From contig JAFGBF010000003.1 in NCBI GenBank assembly GCA_016933255.1, positions 1 to 64,000 on the forward strand: a DNA stretch of 64,000 nucleotides, given 5' to 3'. Positions 1-8,119 of this stretch are shown piece after piece. The notes under the pieces are model-generated. The model made no database searches. It was given only the letters and a program-made list of their open reading frames with translations, and was not told the origin of the DNA. Within the stretch, counting starts at the first letter, position 1; every line of letters starts with the position of its first letter. This stretch comes from Candidatus Krumholzibacteriota bacterium. GTDB lineage: Bacteria > Krumholzibacteriota > Krumholzibacteriia > Krumholzibacteriales > Krumholzibacteriaceae. Made by a program: the position numbers and the translations under genes.

Positions 1-72
1 GTCGTAGTTCAGTTTGGTTAGAACGCCTGCCTGTCACGCAGGAGGTCGCGAGTTCGAGTCTCGTCGGCCCCG
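1..72 (+). tRNA. tRNA-Asp (GTC), first 3 bases cut off by window edge
   Basis: A cloverleaf is readable. The D arm is followed by the anticodon stem CCTGC/GCAGG holding the loop CTGTCAC, so the anticodon is GTC (Asp). The T arm (GTTCGAGTC) and the 3' acceptor strand CGGCCCC plus discriminator G then follow. The window opens at the fourth base of the acceptor stem; three G residues are expected just outside. CCA is not encoded. A strong terminator follows at once, so this is the end of its transcript. Confidence 0.93.
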
Positions 73-81
73 TTTTTATTG

Positions 82-116
82 ACCGGAGGATGAGTGATCA
101 TCTTTCGGTTTTTTTT
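82..116 (+). terminator. Rho-independent terminator after tRNA-Asp
   Basis: A 12-bp stem (82-93 with 98-109, two G-T pairs) is closed by a GTGA loop, which is a GNRA tetraloop. A run of eight T residues follows at 109-116. It lies 10 bases after the tRNA 3' end. Confidence 0.9.
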
Positions 117-125
117 GCGGGGGTG

Positions 126-157
126 AAAAAAACGCGGAAGACCATGGGCTTCCGCGT
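126..157 (-). terminator. Rho-independent terminator of the RRM gene
   Basis: ACGCGGAAG (132-140) and CTTCCGCGT (149-157) form a perfect 9-bp stem. On the minus strand it is followed by seven T residues (the A run at 126-132). It lies 34 bases after the RRM gene stop and faces the tRNA terminator, so the two transcripts converge and are both closed. Confidence 0.88.
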
Positions 158-190
158 AAAGCAATCAAAATCATCTATGTGGAAAATGAT

Positions 191-496
191 CTAGTAATTT
201 TTGTTGTATCCGCCTCCACCGCCGTCACGACGATTGCTCTTGCGGTCCTCGCGAGGCCTTGCTTCGCTGACCTTCAATGAACGACCTTCGATCTCCATTC
301 CGTTGACTGCTTCGATAGCCTTTAGAGCTTCTTCATCGTTTTCCATCTCGACGAATCCGAAACCTCTGGAACGATCGGTGAATTTATCTTTGATAATACG
401 AGCTGAAGAGACAGCACCGTGAGGGGCGAAAATCTTTTCAAGATCATCATCATTTGTTGAAAATGGAAGATTTCCTACATAAATATTCTTAGACAT
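191..496 (-). CDS. RRM-domain RNA-binding protein (cold-shock Rbp type)
   Basis: This 101-residue protein is a single RNA recognition motif with a short glycine-rich tail. RNP2 (IYVGNL) lies near residues 5-10 and RNP1 (RGFGFVEM) near 45-52. The end is arginine-rich followed by five glycines and a tyrosine-containing tip, the layout of cyanobacterial and other bacterial Rbp proteins. That family binds RNA, and many members are cold-induced. The start at 496 is chosen because AGAAAGGA precedes it and the RRM begins four residues in; an upstream in-frame start at 547 would add 17 residues unlike any RRM. The gene is monocistronic with its own terminator and has an unusually long leader (about 310 nt from the candidate promoter). 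Confidence 0.93.
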   Translation of the reverse strand: MSKNIYVGNLPFSTNDDDLEKIFAPHGAVSSARIIKDKFTDRSRGFGFVEMENDEEALKAIEAVNGMEIEGRSLKVSEARPREDRKSNRRDGGGGGYNKNY

Positions 497-543
497 CTTA
501 TACGGATCCTTTCTAAAACACGAAAAACGGGAAAAAGCCGCGG

Positions 544-582
544 TCACATCGAAGCCGCTGCATTAACTGAGTTTCTTTTCAT
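544..582 (-). CDS. Possible 12-residue leader peptide in the RRM mRNA
   Basis: A short reading frame encoding MKRNSVNAAASM starts at 582, 9 nt after AGGAAAGGAG, one of the best Shine-Dalgarno matches in the window. It ends 47 nt upstream of the RRM start. Its position between the candidate promoter and the main gene suggests a translated leader, possibly regulatory. Only the ribosome binding site supports it; a 13-codon frame can arise by chance. Confidence 0.35.
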   Translation of the reverse strand: MKRNSVNAAASM

Positions 583-812
583 ACACTCCTTTCCTGTTCA
601 ATCCAGCAAAGCCCGATGAATGCCGTATCGGATAAATCCGTCCGCATTCATAAATCTGAACGATCACATCGAATTAATTTGTCCTGGAATCTGATAAAGA
701 CAGGCGCAATCACTAAATCGACAGGATCCTGAAACAGACGATCTTTGAGTATTGAATATTTAAACCTTTTGGCTCGCTTCTCCTTTTCTGGGCTTATCAC
801 CCCTACAGCACA

Positions 813-842
813 ATTATACAAGATGAATTACCCGTAAATCCA
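813..842 (-). promoter_or_regulatory. Candidate promoter for the RRM gene
   Basis: The minus strand carries a perfect -10 TATAAT (813-818). An 18-nt spacer leads to a poor -35 (TGGATT, 837-842). If used, the transcript has a leader of about 310 nt. The stretch 583-812 inside that leader holds no other gene I can support; long structured leaders are common in cold-shock mRNAs. Confidence 0.4.
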
Positions 843-1025
843 GTCTTTTTTAACTTTTTTCACCGGGATATCGGTCCTCAAGATTCAGATTGCCAGCACC
901 GGGAAGTGCTGATATCCTCGAATCCGGGAGACCTTTCGCAAATAACGCCCTGGCTCAGGAAATCAGTCATTGTCGGCCGGTTAAAAGAGGAGCAGGGATC
1001 AAATCTCATCTCTGGAGGGACTGTA

Positions 1026-2600
1026 TTGAGCGGGAAAAACAGAAATCTGACCGTATTGCTTTTTTTGCTGGCCATAACCCTTTTTTATTCGAGGGGTGTC
1101 GATCCCTGTACTTGTATTCTGGTAGGGAAAGATGCTTCAATCGACGGTTCGGTCACGACATCTCATACCTGCGACAGCCGTATCGACAGGACGTGGCTTG
1201 AGGTCGTATCCGGAAGAAAATACGGGAAGGGATCGGTTTGTGGAGTCTATTCCGGTCTGAGATTCATGAAATTCCCCGGTGATACCGCGGGTGTCGTACT
1301 TAGAGGCGAGATACCGCAAGCAAGAGAGACCTTTGGCTATCTGAATTCATCGTATCCATGCATGAATGAATATCAGCTGGCTATAGGAGAATCTACTTTC
1401 GGGGGAAGGCCTGAGCTGCGCAACAAGGAAGCCCTTTTCTCCTGCGAAGAACTGTGCCGTTTTGCCCTCGAGAGGGCCCGGACATGCAGAGATGCTATCA
1501 GGGTGATAGGAGAGCTGGCTGCCGAATACGGATATAATGACGGAGGCGAGTGCCTGATGTTCTCGGATAAGGATGAGATCTGGCATTTTGAGATAGTCGG
1601 CTGCGGAAGTGGCTGTATCGGTGCGGTGTGGGCCGCACAGCGGATCCCCGACGACCATATCGGGGTGACAGCCAATGCGAGCAGGATCATGGAGATCGAT
1701 CCCGGTGATAATGAAAACTTCATCGCCTCGTCAAATATCTATGATGTGGCTATTTCAAACGGCTGGTATGACCCGGATTCCGGGCAGTCTTTCCGGTTCA
1801 GCTATGTCTACGATCCCGATGGGAGAAAGAGTATGGCGGCAAGGCGCAGGGAATGGAGGGTCTTTGACCTTCTCGCCCCGTCGTTGAAGCTGGACCCTAA
1901 TTCCGAGAATTATCCGATATCCGTAAGGCCGGACACGCTGGTTTCTGTCAGACGGCTTATGGAGGTATTCAGAGATACTTTTGAGGGTACTGAATTTGAT
2001 ATGACAAAATTCATGTATGTTGAGGATGAAGATGGGAATTTTGTAAAAAGTCCGTATGCCAATCCATTCATGCATTATGATATGATGCCTCTGATGAAGA
2101 TAAACGGTGGTTGGGGGAAGATGGGAGAGCGCTGCATAGCGAGATACTACTGTACGTATATAACGATAACACAGTCTCGGAGCTGGATGCCCGACCCGGT
2201 CGGCGGTCTCGTATGGTTCGGTTGGGATAATCCCGCGATGACGGCGTTCGTTCCGTTATATTGCGGAATTGGAGATGTTCCCGATTCCTGGAAGCTCAGC
2301 GGAAGGCAGGCGTTCGACAGGGATTGCGCATGGTGGGCCTTCAACCGGGTTGCCGACCTTTCGGCTCAGAAGTGGGGAGAGATGCGGATCGATGTGGATT
2401 CGGTCAGGGTAATGCTTGAGGATGAGGTGTTTGCGGAGATAGATGAGCTGGAAAACAGAACAATCGAGCTATATAAGAAAAATCCGGAAAAAGCCAGAAA
2501 ATATCTTACGCGCTATTCGAACGATTTTGCCGCGCGGGCGACAAGTGCGTACTGGGAGCTCGGCGATTTCCTCTGGTGGAAGTACACCGGCAAGTTCTGA
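1026..2600 (+). CDS. Secreted C69-family dipeptidase (PepD-like Ntn hydrolase)
   Basis: Peptidase family C69 enzymes cleave dipeptides and use an N-terminal cysteine freed by processing. A TTG start at 1026 is preferred because GGAGGGA ends 5 nt upstream and it gives a clean signal peptide (basic start, hydrophobic residues 8-22). The first cysteine of PCTCILVGK, Cys28, matches the family nucleophile in the usual CTTILVGKKAS context, followed by the conserved DGS. An ATG 120 nt upstream (906) is in frame but has a weaker context. The length of 524 residues suits the family. The protein probably acts in the periplasm or outside the cell. The next gene, 86 nt downstream on the same strand, encodes an MFSD1-like transporter. 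Confidence 0.87.
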   Translation: MSGKNRNLTVLLFLLAITLFYSRGVDPCTCILVGKDASIDGSVTTSHTCDSRIDRTWLEVVSGRKYGKGSVCGVYSGLRFMKFPGDTAGVVLRGEIPQARETFGYLNSSYPCMNEYQLAIGESTFGGRPELRNKEALFSCEELCRFALERARTCRDAIRVIGELAAEYGYNDGGECLMFSDKDEIWHFEIVGCGSGCIGAVWAAQRIPDDHIGVTANASRIMEIDPGDNENFIASSNIYDVAISNGWYDPDSGQSFRFSYVYDPDGRKSMAARRREWRVFDLLAPSLKLDPNSENYPISVRPDTLVSVRRLMEVFRDTFEGTEFDMTKFMYVEDEDGNFVKSPYANPFMHYDMMPLMKINGGWGKMGERCIARYYCTYITITQSRSWMPDPVGGLVWFGWDNPAMTAFVPLYCGIGDVPDSWKLSGRQAFDRDCAWWAFNRVADLSAQKWGEMRIDVDSVRVMLEDEVFAEIDELENRTIELYKKNPEKARKYLTRYSNDFAARATSAYWELGDFLWWKYTGKF

Positions 2601-2686
2601 TTGTAAGCTGTCAGGTCGTCATATATAGTCGGACTTGAGTTACTGGTCGATACAGCGGTGTCAGTGGAAACTGAAGGGAGTCAGGG

Positions 2687-4018
2687 ATGGCTGCAGCCTC
2701 GGAAGTGATGGAAAAGAAATGGTGGCGGTGGTTTGTTCTTGTCATGGTCAGTATGATCATGTTCGGGTCGTATTACGTCTATGATTCTTTCAGCCCGATC
2801 AATGACAATATCCAGACTGAGATGGGTGTTGACAATTCCAGGTTCGGGCTTCTCTTCTCCTTCTACGCGCTCCCGAATATTTTCTTCCTGCTTGTGATAG
2901 CGGGGTTTTTGCTCGATAAGATAGGGGTGAGAAAAGCCGGCGGTTTTTATGCTTTTCTTATTCTTCTCGGAACCCTCATCACAGCGGTAGGTGCCGGAAA
3001 ATCTTTTGTCCTTATGCTGATCGGAAGGATGATATTCGGGTTCGGTTCGGAGGCCGCTCTTCTAGCGACTAACAAGGTGATATCCAGATGGTTCAGGGGG
3101 AAGGAGCTCGGACTTGCGTTCGGGCTGAATATTACGGTCATGAGGCTGGGTTCGATACTTGCCCTTAATACCTCCGCCCAGATAGCTTCGCGTACCGGGT
3201 CGTGGCGCATGTCTGTCTGGACCGGTGTTGCAGTGATGCTCGTCTCCTTTATCCTCTTTATGGTCTATATCCTGAAGGATAAGCGTATCGATGCAGAGGC
3301 AGTGGGGGGAGATGATGAACGGATCAGGATGAAGGATATCCTTAATCTAAATCCTGCGTTCTGGGCTATTACCCTGTTGTGTCTGACCTTCTACTCGGCA
3401 GTCTTTCCGTTCACCAATCATGCCGCACGGTTTCTGCAGGTGAAGTTTGCCATGAGCGCGGCAAAGGGAGGACAATATACATCATATATTATGTTAGCTT
3501 CGATGGTATTTACCCCTATAATGGGATTTCTGGTCGACAAATTAGGGCATCGAGGCAAGATCATGTTTGTCGGTTCTCTGCTTATCGTTCCGGCGCATCT
3601 TCTTCTGGGGCTCACTCACCTGCCTCCGTATATTTCTTTCATTCTTCTGGGGGTCTCCTTCTCGCTTGTGCCGGCGGCGATGTGGCCTGCGGTACCTATC
3701 CTGGTGCGTGAAAAATTCCTTGGAACAGCATACGGGCTTATTGCATGGATACAGAATGTCGGCCTGGCGGCATTTCCATGGCTCGCCGGAAAGCTGGTCG
3801 ATATATCGTATTCGAGCAGGGCAGCCGGTGTCTCCGGCACTGATACGCTGGTCGAGGCCTCGGGAGGAGACTACACGAACATGCAGTGGATGTTCGCTTC
3901 ACTCGGGTTTTTCGGGCTGATCTTTTCGGTCATGCTTCTCTTCTATGATAAACGCCACAAATCGGGTCTTGAACTTCCAAGCCGATTGGCTCAGGGAAAT
4001 TCTTCTGACTCTGATTGA
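2687..4018 (+). CDS. MFS transporter, MFSD1-like (possible dipeptide carrier)
   Basis: This 443-residue major facilitator has about 12 hydrophobic segments and a charged central loop near residues 198-222. The stretch GRMIFGFGSEAALLATN, followed by WFRGKELGLAFGLN, resembles animal MFSD1, where I recall GRFIFGIGGESLAVAQN followed by WFKGKELNLVFG. MFSD1 has been reported as a lysosomal dipeptide transporter. Substrate transfer across this distance is inference, but the gene directly follows a secreted dipeptidase, which supports a peptide-related role. The start has GAAGGGAG about 7 nt upstream. A hairpin terminator lies 73 nt after the stop. Confidence 0.85.
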   Translation: MAAASEVMEKKWWRWFVLVMVSMIMFGSYYVYDSFSPINDNIQTEMGVDNSRFGLLFSFYALPNIFFLLVIAGFLLDKIGVRKAGGFYAFLILLGTLITAVGAGKSFVLMLIGRMIFGFGSEAALLATNKVISRWFRGKELGLAFGLNITVMRLGSILALNTSAQIASRTGSWRMSVWTGVAVMLVSFILFMVYILKDKRIDAEAVGGDDERIRMKDILNLNPAFWAITLLCLTFYSAVFPFTNHAARFLQVKFAMSAAKGGQYTSYIMLASMVFTPIMGFLVDKLGHRGKIMFVGSLLIVPAHLLLGLTHLPPYISFILLGVSFSLVPAAMWPAVPILVREKFLGTAYGLIAWIQNVGLAAFPWLAGKLVDISYSSRAAGVSGTDTLVEASGGDYTNMQWMFASLGFFGLIFSVMLLFYDKRHKSGLELPSRLAQGNSSDSD

Positions 4019-4090
4019 TCTGTGTCGGAGAGGATCGGGATCTCCCGGGGTCAGGATGACTTTACTCTGTAGTCTATCTGTCCGATAGGG

Positions 4091-4119
4091 AAAGGGAGGA
4101 GAGCGATCTCCTCCCTTTT
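4091..4119 (+). terminator. Terminator after the MFS gene (possibly bidirectional)
   Basis: A perfect 12-bp stem (4091-4102 with 4107-4118) is closed by a GCGA (GNRA) loop and ends in TTTT. The A-rich left flank gives a short T run on the minus strand too, so it may also end the convergent S9 peptidase transcript, whose stop is at 4157. Confidence 0.78.
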
Positions 4120-4156
4120 GGAAATCTCTGCTGCCATAAAGCAGTCCGGGCGCCGG

Positions 4157-7100
4157 CTATTTGCTTTCCAGTATTTTCAGCAGATCTTTTTCAAGCGATT
4201 CTTCGGGTGTCTCAACGATCCTTCCTATCTCCGTACCGCCGCGGAATACGATGATTGTCGCCACGTTTTTGACGTTAAAATATTTCTTTATATCTCTCGA
4301 CCAGCTGAAAAGGCGGGCCGGTATCGGCATATCTATAGTAAATTTCGAACTCCCCACCGCGAGCATCCGTATCTCGGAAACAGGATAATCCAGATTTTCC
4401 AGAATAGCCCAAAGCCTTGGGATCTCTCTCCTTGAATCTGAGCACCAAGTGCCGAGCAGGCAGGTGATCTCCACTCCATGAATCTCTTCATTGAGCTCTT
4501 TCATGGTTTCTTCATCCGGAACATAGCTGAATGCTTCTCTGTCCCAGCCATCAAGATTTTCAATTATTTCTTCCCTGGTGACTTCGCCTAACAGAACAAT
4601 ATTGCCGGTCTCGATCTCTAACCTGTGCATCTCTGCCTTTTCAGGTTCTTTCTTCGGAGAAGTCTCCAGAGGCGGGTAGGAATCGTCCCACCATTCGGGT
4701 TCATCCTTGAGCCACTTGTCGAACCAGGATAACTGCGCGTCAGACCATGATTTTCTTTTCTTATAGTCCAGTATGAAATGGTCCTGGCCGGAATATTTGA
4801 TATATTCGACTTCCCGGCCGAGAATCTTCAACGCTGTATACATCTGCTCGCTTTCTCCAGGCGGTACGTTAGTGTCGGATCCCCCATGTAGAAGAAGCAA
4901 TGGTGTCGTTATCCTGTCCGCCGCAAAAAGAGGACTCTGGTCCACGTAGATATCCGGCCTGTTCCAGGGATAACTTTCCGCAGCTGAAACTGCGTTGTAC
5001 GCGTACCCCCAGTACCCTTCTCCCCAGTAACTGGAAATCATGCTGATCCCGGCATGAGAGACGGCGGCAGCGAAGAGATCGGTCCTGGTTATGACAAGCT
5101 GTGTCATGAACCCGCCGTATGAGGCCCCGATACACCCGACTCTGTAAGGGTTGACGAAGGGATGGGCCTGAATAAATTTTTTCGTTCCATCGATGATCTC
5201 ATCTGCCGTGATTATTCCCCAGTCATTCACATGTGCCGTAGAAAATCTCTGTCCGAAACCTGTGGCTCCGCTCGGCTGGAGTACATAGACTACATAACCT
5301 TTCGCTGCCCATAGATTTTTCGGATATCTGCCTCCGAAGGAACGGTTTACAGGAGATGTGCCTCCGTAGTAATAGACGATGCAGGGGTATTTCTTTCCGG
5401 GATCAAAATCAGGGGGATAGTGTACCCGGCCTACTATCTTTTCTCCCCTTTCACTCGTGAAATCCCAGTTTTCGATCTTTCCCAGTTTGACATTTCCAAG
5501 CAGCGTGCTGTTCGGATCTATGATCTCGTTCGCCTTACCCTGTTTTAGATCGGCGTAGTATATCCTAGTCGGTTGATCCGCCCCCGAAGCTGAAAAGACC
5601 ATTGAAAGGCTGTTTTCAGCTATATCGCTTCTGCCTATTACATCCACTCCGAAATCGAATTCCCTGAATTTCTTGTTTCCAGGGCCGTATCTATAGCATT
5701 TCACATACGAACCTGTTTCAGCTGTTATATATATATTGCCGTCTACTCTCGACCAGACAGCGCTTAATACTGCCGGGTCAAAATCGACTGTTATAGGTTC
5801 AGATCTTTTCGTCTCAGGATCGAAAATGTAGAGCTGTTGGTCGTAATCGTTCGGGATCATCCCCTCAGCGATATTTTTCCCATTCTCACCGAATGTTGAC
5901 GGACCGCCCGTGACCAGGATCTTTTTTCCATCGGGCGACCAGGAAGCATTGTAAAGCCAGTGTCCTTTCCAGAGAAGCCGGGTGCTCATATCCTCGAGGT
6001 CGAGGATGAGCAGTTCCGATGAACTAAAAGGGCGTTCTTCAAGATCCTCATACTCTTTTCTCAGCAGGAGTCTTTTTCCTCCCGGATGGATATCGTAAAT
6101 GAAGATGTCACTTTTTCCGGCTGTGATCTTTCTGCCTGTTCCTCCGGGGACAGATGCAAGATACGCGTTTGTCCATCTGCGCCCATAGGTGGTCCTGTCC
6201 TGGATCGATCTCAGCCTCTTTATTTCGGCACCGTCCCCATCCTCATTACTGTCGACGTAATAGATTATATACGTACCGTCCGGGCTCCATTCATATCCTC
6301 CGAGATCCTTGACATCTTCAATGACTGTTTCAACAGTTCCCGAATCGAGATCGAGGATCTTTACAGTGCCGGTTTTATTTGACGTGACCGAATAGGAAAG
6401 CCGGTGCCCTTCAGGGGCCCATTCGACGTTTTTCATTTCACTGTCATATATCGACCTGACCATCTTTCCTTTTGGGACAGTCCTTACCTCCATCCAGTTT
6501 TCCCTGGTCCCCTCCGGAGGAATGAACCTCCAGTAGCTGATAAGAGCCAGTTTACCGTCGGGAGAAAGATCTATAGAACCGACATTGTTGACATCCAGGA
6601 TGCAGGAGATGTCGAGCGGCGTTTCGGGGTCGAGAGTAACCAGCGGTTCAGCATCGAATCCCTCGGCCGGTTTTAGCCCGGCGTCAAAGCTCCATACTGC
6701 CGCGGAATCACCGGGGAGATAGACGGTCTTGACTATGACAATGTGTTTCCCCTGTTTGAGGCTCGCCGTTCCCGAACTGGAAATCTTTTTATTGTCCGCA
6801 TCTTTTTCCTTGAGTGATTTTATAACAGATATTCCATCTATAAACAGTTCGAATGGATCGGTCCCCGATCCTTCCAGATCGACTTTCATCCATCGGGGGA
6901 CCTGAATATATGCTGCGAGATACGCGATAACGGGGCTTTCTTCTGATTTGGAAAAGAGGACCCCGCATGTATCGGCTTTTACCGCCATCCAGGAAACCTG
7001 CCCTCCTCCAGGGAGGTGCCGGGTTTCACCGGCTCTTGGGAAGAGTCCGCTGATGCGCATGTTGTTGGACGAAAGCAGGAATCCACTGTCATTATCGCTG

Positions 7101-7321
7101 TTTTCCTCCTGATGGAACATCGGCAGCCGGGTCACGATCGGTCCCAGGATCAGCCAGTCACTGAACTGGACAAACGGATCGTTTGCCACGTCAGCAGAGG
7201 ACGAGTCGGCAGGAATACTCTGAGGCAGAACTGGTGCTGCAATAGAACCGCCGCATGGAATAACCGCCAGCAATATTAAAATTACAAATATCAGCCTCCC
7301 GAATTCTGTCGATCTGTTCAT
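4157..7321 (-). CDS. Exported S9 prolyl-oligopeptidase-type peptidase fused to a thioredoxin-like domain
   Basis: This 1054-residue protein has, in order: a signal peptide (residues 1-29); an N-terminal beta-rich region; TolB/WD40-like propeller repeats (about 230-600, with recurring W-SPDGK motifs); an alpha/beta-hydrolase catalytic domain with Ser734 in GASYGG, Asp816 in HGGSDTN and His848 in GQDHF; and a C-terminal thioredoxin-like domain (about 920-1054). The last has GTWCSDS at Cys960, where serine replaces the second cysteine. S9 enzymes cut small peptides, often after proline or as acylaminoacyl peptidases. S9 proteins are usually 600-800 residues, so the extension is extra. The start at 7321 is chosen for AAAGGCG just upstream and the signal peptide; a start at 7381 would add 20 residues. 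A divergent thioredoxin lipoprotein gene sits upstream. Confidence 0.9.
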   Translation of the reverse strand: MNRSTEFGRLIFVILILLAVIPCGGSIAAPVLPQSIPADSSSADVANDPFVQFSDWLILGPIVTRLPMFHQEENSDNDSGFLLSSNNMRISGLFPRAGETRHLPGGGQVSWMAVKADTCGVLFSKSEESPVIAYLAAYIQVPRWMKVDLEGSGTDPFELFIDGISVIKSLKEKDADNKKISSSGTASLKQGKHIVIVKTVYLPGDSAAVWSFDAGLKPAEGFDAEPLVTLDPETPLDISCILDVNNVGSIDLSPDGKLALISYWRFIPPEGTRENWMEVRTVPKGKMVRSIYDSEMKNVEWAPEGHRLSYSVTSNKTGTVKILDLDSGTVETVIEDVKDLGGYEWSPDGTYIIYYVDSNEDGDGAEIKRLRSIQDRTTYGRRWTNAYLASVPGGTGRKITAGKSDIFIYDIHPGGKRLLLRKEYEDLEERPFSSSELLILDLEDMSTRLLWKGHWLYNASWSPDGKKILVTGGPSTFGENGKNIAEGMIPNDYDQQLYIFDPETKRSEPITVDFDPAVLSAVWSRVDGNIYITAETGSYVKCYRYGPGNKKFREFDFGVDVIGRSDIAENSLSMVFSASGADQPTRIYYADLKQGKANEIIDPNSTLLGNVKLGKIENWDFTSERGEKIVGRVHYPPDFDPGKKYPCIVYYYGGTSPVNRSFGGRYPKNLWAAKGYVVYVLQPSGATGFGQRFSTAHVNDWGIITADEIIDGTKKFIQAHPFVNPYRVGCIGASYGGFMTQLVITRTDLFAAAVSHAGISMISSYWGEGYWGYAYNAVSAAESYPWNRPDIYVDQSPLFAADRITTPLLLLHGGSDTNVPPGESEQMYTALKILGREVEYIKYSGQDHFILDYKKRKSWSDAQLSWFDKWLKDEPEWWDDSYPPLETSPKKEPEKAEMHRLEIETGNIVLLGEVTREEIIENLDGWDREAFSYVPDEETMKELNEEIHGVEITCLLGTWCSDSRREIPRLWAILENLDYPVSEIRMLAVGSSKFTIDMPIPARLFSWSRDIKKYFNVKNVATIIVFRGGTEIGRIVETPEESLEKDLLKILESK

Positions 7322-7405
7322 CTTGCGCCTTTCTGTCTCATGGGTGCACTGTCCGGTACCCGGAATACAAATTCGGATCAAATGGTTGACAAAAACCTGG
7401 GGGTA

Positions 7406-7434
7406 TAATACAGGTATTCGACCGTAAAGACAAG
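7406..7434 (-). promoter_or_regulatory. Sigma70-type promoter for the S9 peptidase gene
   Basis: The minus strand reads TTGTCT (7429-7434), a 17-nt spacer, then TATTAT (7406-7411). That is 4/6 and 5/6 matches at ideal spacing, predicting a leader of about 78 nt. Confidence 0.55.
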
Positions 7435-7561
7435 CCAGATTATGAGTTGTGATTATTATAGATAAGAACTGCCGGTATCTTCTTGAACGGGACCGGCAAC
7501 ATGACTATATTACGAAAATGTACGGAAGAAATGGTTGGAGTTTTCGAAAGGAACCTGGAAG

Positions 7562-8080
7562 ATGTTGAAGAAAAGTACAGTACTTGTTTTGTCTGTTTTC
7601 GCAGCTATCTGGATCGCGTGTGGAGGCGGAGAAGTTGAGAAGGGGAAGACAGAGGGGTGGGTAGGATTTAATGAGGGGATGGAACTTGCAGCAAAGAGCG
7701 GGAAGCCTGTGATTATCGATTTTTATACATCCTGGTGCAAGTGGTGCAAGGTGATGGATAAGGAGACTTTTTCGAATGCTGAGGTAAAGGGGATCCTTGA
7801 AAAAGAATTCATAACCATACGGATCGATGCCGAGGACAAAACCGACAAGCTGGAATATATCGGAAATGTGTATACGCCGGCTCAGCTTACGAAGCATTTT
7901 GCAGTCAGGGGATTTCCATCGCTTGCCTACCTTGAGAGCAACGGGAAAAAGATAATGGTCATCCCCGGTTTTAAAAGACCGAAAGAATTCCTGATGACGC
8001 TGTCCTATATCAGCGAAGGATGCTACAAAAAGAATGTCACCCTCGACAGTTATCTGCAGAAGGGCGGAAATTGTAATTAG
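7562..8080 (+). CDS. Thioredoxin-fold lipoprotein (DsbD-gamma/YyaL-like)
   Basis: The protein has 172 residues. The first 19 are a hydrophobic signal ending at Cys20 in WIAC, a lipobox. The fold begins near residue 35, with FYTSWCKWCK placing the redox pair at Cys59 and Cys62, followed by VMDKETF as in DsbD C-terminal and thioredoxin_7 domains. A cis-proline segment (RGFPSLAYL) lies near 123. It is likely anchored outside the cytoplasm and reduces or isomerises disulfides. ATG 7562 is preferred over an in-frame TTG at 7535 because AAAGGA sits 9 nt upstream and the lipoprotein signal then starts correctly. The PFK gene follows after 39 nt, probably in the same transcript. Confidence 0.88.
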   Translation: MLKKSTVLVLSVFAAIWIACGGGEVEKGKTEGWVGFNEGMELAAKSGKPVIIDFYTSWCKWCKVMDKETFSNAEVKGILEKEFITIRIDAEDKTDKLEYIGNVYTPAQLTKHFAVRGFPSLAYLESNGKKIMVIPGFKRPKEFLMTLSYISEGCYKKNVTLDSYLQKGGNCN

Positions 8081-8119
8081 GCCTGGTTGAACGACAAACC
8101 CTTGAATGGAGAGGATAAG

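Noticed and set aside
7387-7410. TTGACA and TATAAT on the plus strand as a promoter for the thioredoxin lipoprotein
   Set aside because: The two hexamers are only 12 bases apart, too close for sigma70; the same bases on the minus strand form a normally spaced promoter for the S9 gene.
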